Shown piece after piece: positions 22,433-33,100 of a stretch of DNA of 64,000 nt. Numbering within the stretch: position 1 is the first letter of the stretch; each line of letters begins with the position of its first letter. This DNA comes from Owenia fusiformis (Eukaryota; Annelida; Polychaeta; Sabellida; Oweniidae): the NCBI GenBank assembly GCA_903813345.2, contig CAIIXF020000002.1, positions 7,123,772 through 7,187,771 of the forward strand. Direction: 5' to 3'. The translations under genes and the position numbers were made by a program. A model generated the notes under the pieces. That model was given only the letters and a program-made list of their open reading frames with translations. It was not told the DNA's origin and ran no database searches.

Positions 22433-22613
22433 CAGGGGTTTCACTAGAATTCCTCACAACAGGCTAAATAAATGAAAACAACAGGCAAAATTACGAGGAA
22501 TCATAAATTTTACATGGACAAGTTGAAAAGTCCCTTAGGCCTAAAAACAACAGGCGATTTTGTGAAAACAACCGGTGAAAATAACCTGCTGCCTGGTGCT
22601 AATGAAACCCCTG
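22433..22613. mobile_element. CAGGGGTTTCA MITE, copy c (181 bp)
   Basis: Starts CAGGGGTTTCACTAG and ends CTAATGAAACCCCTG, inverted relative to copies a and b. ATTCT stands immediately on both sides, a perfect 5-bp target duplication. Confidence 0.87.
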
Positions 22614-23493
22614 ATTCTACTGCCTTTTTAGAGATATTCAAAGATTCAGTCAAATATATACACTGTAGCAAATACTTTTACTCTACTATTATATATTGGA
22701 TTATTTCATCACAGGGCTCTTCAACCATGGCATTATTTCCCCTGTGGCTTGTATTTCAATTTGTGAGCCGGGCAGTCAGCCATATTTGATTGGCAATTTA
22801 ATGAGTAAGCTATATATATTTTTAAAAAAAAGATCCCAGATCTTGCGTGATCATAATAAAAACATCATGGGCCATTTCTTGAACTACAGTGATCTCCCCA
22901 GGATTTTTTCATAGCAGGGGGGACTTTTTAGAGTTTCACCACTCGCTTCGCTCACATGATTTTTGGGTCAATTTTTGACTCTCGCATTGCTCGCGTACTT
23001 TGTCAAATAATCTTCAGTAGCTCCAGCAGTGTTACTTTTTCTTCACTTGCAAAATGTAAAAGAACGCTAAATCACATTTAGAAAACCTTTTGTTTAATAA
23101 TACTACATGATAATATGGTTGTAGTGTTCATTGTTCAGTTTCCTCCTGCCGCCTGTCCATGCATCTTCTGGGGTGCATGTCAAACCACCTCCCCCATGCT
23201 GTCTCAAACTTAAGGACTTCTTCCCTTGGCCTGTTCATGATTATATTGAGGACACTAGGCGGGTGAAGCAAGCAGGGGGAGAACAGGGGGTATTGAGCGA
23301 GCAGGGGGAGCACTGTGCAATTAGATTCTGGGGAGAACCCAGAACTATACGTGAAATAGTCAGTCTCCGGAATAAAGTAAGTATAACTTTATACTTCTCA
23401 AAATATCTGCAATATTTCACTGAATAATGCAAACTAGACATGTATTGCATCCAATGAATTAGTTTGGGGAGTCCCCGGGGGGGGGGGGGGAGT

Positions 23494-23663
23494 CAGGGGT
23501 TTCATTAGAATTTCTCACAACAGGCTATTAAATATACAAAAAAAAACAGGAAAAAATTAATGGAAATCATAAATTGAACATGGAAAAGTAAGTCCCTAAA
23601 ACAACAGCCAGTTTTGTGAAAACTGGTGAAAATCGCCTGTTGCCTGCTGATAATGAAAACCCG
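23494..23663. mobile_element. CAGGGGTTTCA MITE, copy d (degraded right end)
   Basis: Starts CAGGGGTTTCATTAG; the interior has CTCACAACAGGC and GAAAATCGCCTGTTGCCTGC. The right end is altered to AATGAAAACCCGGG. Confidence 0.8.
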
Positions 23664-23970
23664 GGAAGTATTGGTTCAAAAGTTCGACAGGAAATCTTGT
23701 GCAAAACCTCTGACGCAAAACATTGTAATGAAATCAAATAAAAATAAGAGTCTGAATTTTTTTGCTGACTGGTTGAGAGTCTAACCTGGCCCCAAGTCAA
23801 AAATCTCAAATACGCCGCAGAAAACATGTACGCTCATACCTTATTGTGGTTTGAGAGAGTTGACATGGGTTGATTAGTATAATTTCTCATGTATAACTGT
23901 TAATATTTTTCAATTATCAGTATCACACTTTTTCAACTTATCATGTTATGGTGGATTTGTTGACATTTGC

Positions 23971-24211
23971 ACTACTGTCGGTTTCATGGTAAAAATAGCA
24001 AGAACTTAACTTCGACATATAAGTGTTACCTGATGAATGGGACCCTCACGTGCCTTCCCAATGGTAGCTAACGAACCCTAGTGTAACTACATCAGCTTAT
24101 CTTTCCGTCCGATCAACAATAAGTACAGTTATACAAGAAATGTAAACTAAGTGAAAATATTCCCCAAAATTTTCCGAAAGGCATTCATTTCCGGAAGTTA
24201 TGATACGTTAT
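23971..24211 (-). promoter_or_regulatory. Left arm of a ~241-bp inverted duplication; candidate CAPN15 promoter
   Basis: From ACTACTGTCGGTTTCATGG to GGAAGTTATGATACGTTAT it reads back as 26308-26549 with few differences. It contains CACGTG (24047-24052), CCAAT (24058-24062), a GATA site and ETS-type CCGGAAGT (24191-24198). These are common in animal core promoters. On the minus strand it also has a CATCAG|GTAACA donor. It lies upstream of CAPN15. Promoter use is inference; a transposon terminal repeat is the alternative. Confidence 0.5.
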
Positions 24212-24814
24212 GGTGTCACTACGGTAAATTATTGAAAAAAATCACAAAATTCAAGTTCTAATGTGAGGTTCCATATCCATCCGCCAAAAGGTATGACTAT
24301 ATAGTCCATTTAAAAATGTGTGGTTTTGTTCTAAATAACGCCATAGTTGGCTTCTTGGGTACCTAGTATGCCACTATTTGGTATCAAAATAAAGAGGATG
24401 AGTTCTACTTTCATTTGAATTACGAAAATAGCGATGTAGGTCAAAATAGTTCCGGCGTGAGCATGTTTACTACGCGTATGCCCGTCATCTCAGAATTGAG
24501 GAAATGGTAGCAAACGCGAGTTACAATAAATGGACGCTGATATCTCAAAAAGTAACCTGACTCCCTATAATTTAATGTAGATCAATCGAAGTCCTATATG
24601 AACAGGTACATTTTGGTATATAACACCATGGGGGGTAAGCGTTTTATAGCTGATCACGAACGCCATTTGTGCAAAGTATTGTTCTGAATTTTCGAATTTG
24701 GTGCTGGATTACGGTACTCACACCTCTGGGGTACATATCGCCATTTTCGAATGAATTAGCCCATACAATGACTATATTTCTGCAATCCCCTATACATAAC
24801 CTTCATCTTGACAC
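24212..24814. other. Unassigned spacer inside the inverted duplication
   Basis: No frame, repeat or motif family recognised; moderate GC with GTTTACTACGCGTATGCCCG near 24466-24485. Confidence 0.5.
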
Positions 24815-25660
24815 TATATTAATGATGCCCCAGACAAGATAAGAAACTCAATCAAAATTTTCGCAGATGACACCAAACTCTATGGGGAATGTGTCAGTGC
24901 CGAACAGCGAGAGAGCCTTCACCAAGATATTGACACTCTAGTTAACTGGTCAAATGATTGGCAATTAAAGTTCAATCTAAAAAAGTGTAAAGTTTTACAC
25001 TAAGGTGGTAAAAACGTAAACCAACAATACAACCTAGATGGTACCATGATAGAGTCAGTGACAGAACAGAAAGACCTACGATTCACCATAGACAAAGAAC
25101 TAAAATTCAAACAACACATCAGTCAAACTGCAAAAAAAGCAAATAGTAAATTAGGAATTATCAAGAGAAGTTTTAGTCACACCAAGGAGATCATAGTGCC
25201 ACTCTACAAATCTATGATTAGACCTATATTACACTATGGCAACATTATATGGCACCCAAGACTCTTAGAAGAGGAGTGAAAATAGAACAGATACAGAGAA
25301 GAGCTACCAAATAATACCAGATTTGAAGAATAAGCCATATCAAACGAGGCTTAAAGAGCTAAAGCTCCATTCCCTCTACTACAGACGTAGACGAGGAGAC
25401 AGGTTTATAAAATTATTAATGGAATTGACACTAAAGAGCATAGCTCATTTTTTACCAAGGCCACCACAACCACTAGAGGGCACTCCCTGAAAATGTACAA
25501 ACACCACTGTAACACCACCCTTCGACAGGACACCTTTAGCAACTGAATTATAGAAGACTGGAACAGCCACTCAGAGAAGGTAGTGACCGCCCATAGTGTA
25601 GATCAGTTTAAAGGGAGACTAGACAAACTTTGGCTAAATTATCACTATGATATAGTTTAA
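24815..25660 (+). mobile_element. Decayed non-LTR reverse transcriptase fragment
   Basis: In one frame from 24815: YINDAPDKIRNSIKIFADDT, including the catalytic FADD, then LVNWSNDWQLKFNLKKCKVL, an in-frame TAA at 25001-25003, then KDLRFTIDKELKFKQHISQT and PLYKSMIRPILHYGNIIWHP to a stop at 25277. After that, frames shift but IQRRATK- and RLKELKLHSLYYRRRRGD-like pieces continue to ~25400. This is the palm-to-thumb part of a LINE-type enzyme (CR1/jockey-like by look), 5' truncated and dead. It lies between the inverted arms. Confidence 0.88.
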
Positions 25661-26307
25661 TATCTATTGCATACATTTAAATTAAGATCTGAGCAACTAC
25701 AGGACTTTTCAAGACCAATCAGCTCAGAATTTGATGATAATGATGATGTGTCTCGTGGTGAAGAAAAGCTATCAAACATTGTCTGAAGAGCAGATTTATC
25801 TCCGTAATTCAACTTTTAGCATGGCGACCTTGACCTTGAAAAATATAGCCATTTTGGCGATAATAGGTGATTCAAAAGTAAAAATTATTGCCTTTTCGTA
25901 GTTTTACTTTGACCAAGCCTAGAAAAAAATTGAAGTGGTAAACCTCCCCCCATTTTTTAACATTTTTGTTGTCTAGAAGTGTTCCAGATGATATCAAAGT
26001 TTAAGAAAATTTGTATATCTAGAAATATTTTATAAATTAGTGCCATTATGGTTGGTTTGGGTGCTTTTTTGCCCTCATTTTTAGCCCATTTCTATGGTTG
26101 CCATGGCAACTATTAGGCTTGGGTAACTATGTCAACTTGATTTTTCAAGGACATCTGCCTGATAGTAGTTGGGCCAAGTTTCATGGGAAACGGGCCTTAT
26201 TTGATATGCTGGCAGTGAGGTTGATTGTGGCAAGTAGTAAAACGACAAAACAATGGTGGAGTCATACCCGATGCTTGGATGTTCACATTTCACGCATGTT
26301 CGGTAAT

Positions 26308-26549
26308 ATAACGTATCATAACTTCCGGAGATGACATGCCTTTAGGAAATCTTTTTGGAATATTTTCACTTCGTTTACATTTCTTGTATAACTGTACTTA
26401 TTGTTGATCGGACGGAAAGATAAGCTGATGTAGTTACACTAGGGTTCGTTAGCTACCATTGGGAAGGCACGTGAGGGTCCCATTCATCAGGTAACACTTA
26501 TATGTCGAAGTTAAGTTCTTGCTATTTTTACCATGAAACCGACAGTAGT
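26308..26549 (+). promoter_or_regulatory. Right arm of the ~241-bp inverted duplication; candidate GAB promoter
   Basis: Mirror of 23971-24211. Carries ACTTCCGG (26321-26328), AGATAAG, ATTGG (26458-26462) and CACGTG (26468-26473), and a plus-strand CATCAG|GTAACA donor at 26490. It lies ~0.5 kb upstream of the GAB start codon and points toward that gene. Confidence 0.5.
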
Positions 26550-26889
26550 TATATTTTGACACTGACTTCTCCTTCTCGGAGTTGTCATTTTTATTTGATC
26601 AAAAAGTGTGGGTTTTGATTTTGATTCTTTGAAGTCTTACCTCATTATGTATCGATCTATGTGCTCGTCATAGGTACTCATCTACCCGTATTGTTCTATT
26701 GAATATATGTAGCTTACATCCTCGTCGTGTGACTAAGATTTGTTCCAAGTCGGGATTTAGATCTTTGCCAATTATGCGCCATCTTAAAACATTTTGTAAC
26801 GAATCATTTGATTGGTTTAAAATTCATAAATTGATTTTGTCAGCCAATCAAAATAGTTTTGACAAAAGTTCTGCTTTCAATTAACCCGA

Positions 26890-26897
26890 TGACGTCA
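26890..26897 (+). promoter_or_regulatory. CRE palindrome upstream of GAB start
   Basis: TGACGTCA, the full CREB/ATF palindrome, 160 bp before the chosen start codon. A single short site, so chance is possible. Confidence 0.45.
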
Positions 26898-27056
26898 GAA
26901 AATCCTAATTTCACTTCCTGTTCAAAAGTTGAAGTTCCAAATTACTTATTTCTTATCTGCGCACGGGCACTTGAGTTTGGCCCAGGTTTTATGCCTACTT
27001 TTACTGAATTGTTAGGATGTACAGGAGGTAGGAGACTTGAAGCAGAGCAAGGCATC

Positions 27057-27155
27057 ATGGAAATTATCCACGAAGGATTCTTGGTGAAATCTCCACCGGA
27101 GAAAAAACTTCAGGCGAAAATTGTTGGCATCAAAATCCCAGAGAAGCTTCGACCT
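27057..27155 (+). CDS. GAB1-like: GAB coding exon 1: start of PH domain
   Basis: Residues 1-33, MEIIHEGFLVKSPPEKKLQA then KIVGIKIPEKLRP, ending at a perfect CCT|GTAAGT donor, phase 0. The KSPPEKKL motif is specific to GAB PH domains. The ~14 residues after it are extra compared with vertebrate GAB1. In-frame ATGs at 26859, 26889 and 26991 could extend the N-terminus; family length favours 27057. Confidence 0.87.
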
Positions 27156-30100
27156 GTAAGTATCGTATATTCATAATTTTTGAATTATGTGATCTGTTTA
27201 TCTCTAATTAATGCACAAAATGTACATACATAAAATGAATGGACGTTCCATTGTCTCTTATCATGGTTGGTTGCTATGGTTGGGCCCTAACCCCGGGGTG
27301 TTCACTGTATGCAAACTTTGGCGGGGGTCCTAGGCTGAACCCTCAGATATCAATATATTTCCATACGAATCTGTCAAATTTCAATGTGTTCCCATACCAA
27401 CCAAAATAACGCTCAAAAGCCAAACCAAATGTTAAAATATAAGACCAATGCCATACCAAATGTCCAAATAATAGGACCAATTTCATATCAAATATCCAGA
27501 TATAATTTTGGGGGAATTCTCATACCAGATCCTTAAATTCTGGTCCCTTTGATATAGGGAAATATAAAGTAGAAGATTGTTCACCACATGTAGGATACTT
27601 TATTTCAAGGGTGGTCTCTTTGGACAAAATTGAGGTCATATAGAGATAACATACATAGTTTTTGACTTTATTTTACTTGTATTCACATTCTATAAAATAA
27701 GTGATTACAGCAGTGGCATATAGGATAATGGCGGTAAAAGTCAATTGATATTGACTTAATGGCTCTTAATACATATACTACACGTAGGTGTAATATGAGA
27801 GAGTAATAGATGATTTATAAGTTGATTGTCACCTTCAAAACCTAGTACTTAACCAGGAACTTAACAACATGTAGTTAATTCCTGGTACATCTCAATATAC
27901 ATGTATATAGCAGCCTTTAGCTAACACAGTTGAATTTTATATTGATGGAGAGGGTATAGGGACAGTAGACATGAGTTCTAGGTTTCTGCGCTGATCGTTA
28001 TCATATTTTTTATGAAAGACAAATGAATAAGTCCAGTGGCCTTATAAAAAATCAGTTTTAGATTTTCAATCCATCTTTATATTGATTGATACCCTTTGCA
28101 TTCGTTTGACTTCACTTCTTAAAAGAGAGTTTCGTCTTCACTCTTTCAAACTAAAATAAACCTGTGAACTCACCGCGCCAATCAGTGTTCGTCGGCCAAA
28201 ATTGACCGACGTTCTATATATGGTCATTCCTTCTGACGTCATCGTTGAGCCCGGAATTGACCAATGACATGCGCATATTTAATTAGAACACATTTGGCGT
28301 TTGTTTCTTCAAGCTCGCAGATTGGTGGAAGAGAGGTCAGCGCGTAGGTCAAAAGTTATTTATTACGCAAACTGTCACCGGTACCCGACGTGGGGGCGGG
28401 GCTACTAAACTGTAATATGGTCTCTACTAGGCAGAGTGTAGTTTAACTAGACTCTGCACGCAGGGTAATTGATTGAAGGAATCTATGAGACATTTTGATT
28501 ATACTGAAGAAATTCATCAAACGTGTAAACCAACCTATTAGACAATTTGTTTATTAAACACATTAAACAAATCTTTCAGTGAGACACATTGATTGCATAT
28601 AATCACAAGAGGAGAATTCAAAATAAAGTTTGTGAAAAACTAGTCTTTCATAAGGTTTTATTCCCCATCCCATTCTCTTATACATAAGGGAATGTTGTTG
28701 GAGGGATCATCTCAGCACCTCAAATTGGGCTTTCAGGCCTGTAGCTAGTCTTGCATCAAGACCCTACCTCCAGCTTTTTCTTTGGAGGTTCGCTGTCTAA
28801 AATCTTCCAGGGGGTTCACATTTGACCATTTTGGCAAAAAAATCACCTGAAAAGTGCTCACAATGGCGAAAAACTGCATTATTTTGAAAACCCCAAGGGG
28901 GTTGTTCCCCTGAACCATGGGCTTTCAAGAGATTGCTACAGATCTGGCTTAACACTAATTCAAGGTTTAGAGAATAGACTAGCAAACACTTGAAACCAAT
29001 TTGCACTCACTTCAAATTGACATATTTAGACCAACAAAGGTCAAGATTTTGAAAAACAAGGACTTTCCACTCCCCAGAGGAAAGATACTGATGGAGCTCT
29101 TAAACTTGCAACAATACTACATGTAAAAAAATATATATAACATATATATTTCTGTTTTTAACCAACATGGCATTGTGGATACTTTCGATTAGATGCACCT
29201 TAATGTAAGAGTGCCACTGTTAAAAAAGTGTATATCTAAATAAATGGATAAATAACATATGTAGACTCTGTACACAAACACATAAACATGTCTGAAGTTC
29301 ACATTTGAAACCTGATCCTGATTGAGGTTTCATGTCAGATGCATTTGACAAATAACAAGAAGATCATGTTTTCTCTGGCAACCTTCTTTAAGATCCAGGA
29401 TGTTAAGAAAAATTCATGTTTTTTGATTTACAGTGAGTAATAACTTCCTCATTGAAAAGAACAATAGGGAACCCTGTTTTCTTTCTATTCATTTGAGACT
29501 ACTTACTTGAATAGCATGCATTCATTAAAACAGGTCAATTACATGTGACACTTACTGTATATTCTCAATTGGCCAATAAGGAAATAAACACAGAATATGT
29601 TTGATTGATAATTAGCATTTGATGAAAATAAAAACATTTTCTATTAATCATCTAGGAGTTTGTAATAGCCATATTTACTTAAGTTAAACCCCTTAAACAA
29701 ACAAATTTAATAATTAAATTGACTGAACATTTCGAATGATCTAACATATGGAAAATGAAGCATTACCTTTACAATCGCTCCAAGCACTACCCCCACACCC
29801 CAGCTCTACCCTACCCCCACATCCCAGCTCTACCCCCCCCCCAACCCTTATAACTGATGACAGCTGAAAGATATCAGATTAACATGTTTAAGTCCAAAGA
29901 TCTTATCTGTAAATAGAAGTACACCAGAAAGTGCACTGTGGTTTGCCTATTTTCACCTCTCATAAAACAAGGAAAATGCAAACTAGTACAGAAAATAAAA
30001 ATAACCCTTTACAGAAGAAAATATTATTGTGGAGTGAAGAATCAAGATGAATAGTTTATAGATTCAACTATTCTGCAATTGACCTCTCTTGTAAATACAC

Positions 30101-33100
30101 TTCATCAAGATTTGATAACTATACTGCACTCTGACTACTTCAAGTGATTTTGCAGTTTTGATGCTGGTAGGATAAGTGATTTCAAATACAGCTTTATAGT
30201 ATTGTTGAATGCTTACTGCAAACTTTCTGATAGCTTAACATTCATATCGTAGGCAGACAATGTAGTGTCATGATGTTCTTGTTATGTTAATGCCACAAGT
30301 TGTGAAATATCATTACAGTCTCCAGTTTTTTGTAACAAATGGATGGTGGTGACATTGTGTTTGCATGTTAAGGTCATGCTGCTATTTATTCTGATTTGAT
30401 TAAGACTTGGTCAAAGAACTATTTATGATTGAAGAGGCCAGATAAAGTGGATTTAATTTGAAGGGTAGTAACCTTACTCATAAAGTTATACCACTCTAAC
30501 ATTCTATTCTCATTTGTTATCATTTTAATAACCAGCACTCAAGGACAGGGCAGCTACTTCAAATAAATATATGTCCAGGGTGAATTACCCTTTTCAAGCA
30601 TCAAATTTGGTCAGATTTAAAATTCAAAAATCAGGACTTAGCTAACCAATCAGAATGCCAGATTTACATGCATTCATAAGAAGCTGAGATATATTTCAAA
30701 TACAAACTCATAGAGAATGTTACGGTTGTTACTTTTGGGAGCAATACTGTGAAATTCTCCTTATCAGAGTGTAGTAATTTTATATCAGCCTCTCTGCCTC
30801 AGGGTAATGTCTTCCTCATATATCACATTCAATTAATGATTAATAGAATTAGCTCATTTATTTCTACTTCTCATAAAGTATTGATATATTCACTTAAATA
30901 GTATATCCAGACCTGTCTTTGAAGATAAAAACAAACCAATTGATAAACATTAGAAATAGTTCCTCCAGTGTTTTGTATGTACGGTATGCACTAAGTCATT
31001 TAAGGTCAGATAAGTCAGAATGATTAGTGACCAGATCACTCCGTAGAATCATGTCAGTCATCCTTTTACCACAATTAGAGTAATAGGGTTATTAAGGTAA
31101 CACTTCTTTTATCATACTGTGTTACAGGTGAAAAATTGATTTATTATTTTTTAGTTATCTTTATCTCCAGGATTTTTACTTAACATGGTGCTTAATCCTC
31201 ATTTTACCTGTTATTTCATCATGTACCTTATTGTCAGTTTTTCAACTTATTGTCAGTATTTCACCCTGTCATCAGTATTTTACCCTATTGTCAATATTTC
31301 ACCCTCTTGTCAGTATTTCACCCTATTGTCAGTATTTCACCCTATTGTCAGTACTTCAGCCTATTGTCAGTATTTCAGCCTATTGTCAGTATTTCAACCT
31401 GTTGTCAGTATTTTACCCTATTGTCAATATTTCACCCTCTTGTCAGTATTTCACCCTATTGTCAGTACTTCAGCCTATTGTCAGTATTTCAGCCAATTGT
31501 CAGTATTTCAACCTGTTGTCAGTATTTTACCCTATTGTTAGTGTTGCACACTGTTGTCAGTATTTAACCCTTTGTCAATATTTCACCCTGCTGTCAATAT
31601 TTCACCCTATTGTCAGGATTCAAACAGATTTTCATCAATGTAGCATGAAATTTCCAACATGCAGGACAGCATGTTATTTCCAAATACAGCAGTATGGCAT
31701 GTAATTACCATCAGAGTGACATGTAATATACTAATTTTTAACAGGGTGGAACAGCACCTAGTTAATCAAATGCTTGAGGAAGATAACTGCATTTTTGAAA
31801 CCATTCTAGGAAATCATCACACTCATAGCACTTAAGGGTATAATACTGTGTACTATAAGTTCACTCACATTTTCTATTTTATTTACTCTTAAATGTTTAT
31901 TTTGTACTGTCAGGTCATCCTAAACATCACAGTCAGGTTGCTTCACCTGAACAAAGTTAAAAGGATAAGGTTATCAATACAGGTATATCATTTACCCTTG
32001 TGAAGATTATAGCCTCAGTTTCACTCTTTGAACGAGACAGGATCTAAAATCCAAATTCAAGTCAGATTATAATCTGTTGCTTTACCTGAACACAATTGAA
32101 AGGATAAGGTTATCCATACAGGTATATTGTTAACCCTTGTGAAGATTATAGCCTCAGCTTCACTCTTTGAACGAGACAGGATCAAAAATCCAATTCAAGT
32201 CAGATTATAATCTGTTGCTTTACCTGAACAAAATTGAAAGAATAAGGTTATCCATACAGGTATATTGTTTACCCTTTTGAATATTATAGCCTCAGCTTCA
32301 CTCTTTGAATGAGACAGGATCCAAATTTAAGTCAAATAATCTGTATACAGTAACGCCTGCAGCTTTGCACACTCAAGAGCTGTGAGGAAAACTTAGTAAA
32401 CAAGGAACACTCTTATTATTAGATTGAGAAGATAATTTGTACATAAGTTTCACTAGAATGTACTATAAAATGTTTGAAACTTACCAAAATGAGCTAGTAA
32501 TGTTAAAAACTGGCACAAAAAGAAAATACTCTGCTCCAAAAGTATAATTTAGGCCCTGGAAGTGATAAATTGAAGTTGTATTATATAATGTATAAATATA
32601 CATATATAACTGCACATGTAATGTTAAGATATGTTATTCAGTAAAGAGAAGTGTTCTTTTCAGAGATTTGTTCCATATGACAGGAATAAGAAATCGTCAG
32701 ATAGCATTTCCTATTAATACAGATAAATTGACTCTAAGGCCTCGGGTCTAGGACCTAGATTGAGGAGATAACTTGTACATAAGTTTCACTAAAATTTACT
32801 ATAAACGGTTTGAAAGTTATCTTCCCAAAATTAGCTAGTTATATGTCAAAAACTGGCACAAAAACAAAAATTCTGTGCTCCAAAAGCGTAATTCTGGCCC
32901 TGGAAGTGAAGGAGTTAATTAAATGATTAAATTAGTCTTATATAATGTATAACTATATATAACTTCACATGTTAAGATATGAGTCATCTCTCACAGTGGC
33001 ACTTCCATTACTCATTGTTGACAACACATGTACTATTTACTTAACATATAACAATAGCCAATTATAAGGAAGTCATTATAACAAGGAAGTTCTCTGTCAT

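Larger units (their letters stand above)
21836..23970. other. Intergenic sequence upstream of CAPN15
   Basis: Contains two CAGGGGTTTCA MITEs, a fragment starting GTGATCTCCCCAGGATTT at 22890, an ETS-type CCGGAAGT at about 21983, and a G-run at 23477-23490. The rest is AT-rich without a recognised gene. Confidence 0.55.

Noticed and set aside
26859-27056. Upstream in-frame extension of GAB exon 1
   Set aside because: Open frame with three earlier ATGs, but GAB family PH domains start close to the chosen Met and the upstream residues match nothing known; left as a possibility.
31185-31704. Three overlapping plus-strand ORFs of 105-157 codons
   Set aside because: Produced by the 19-bp minisatellite; no start context or homology.
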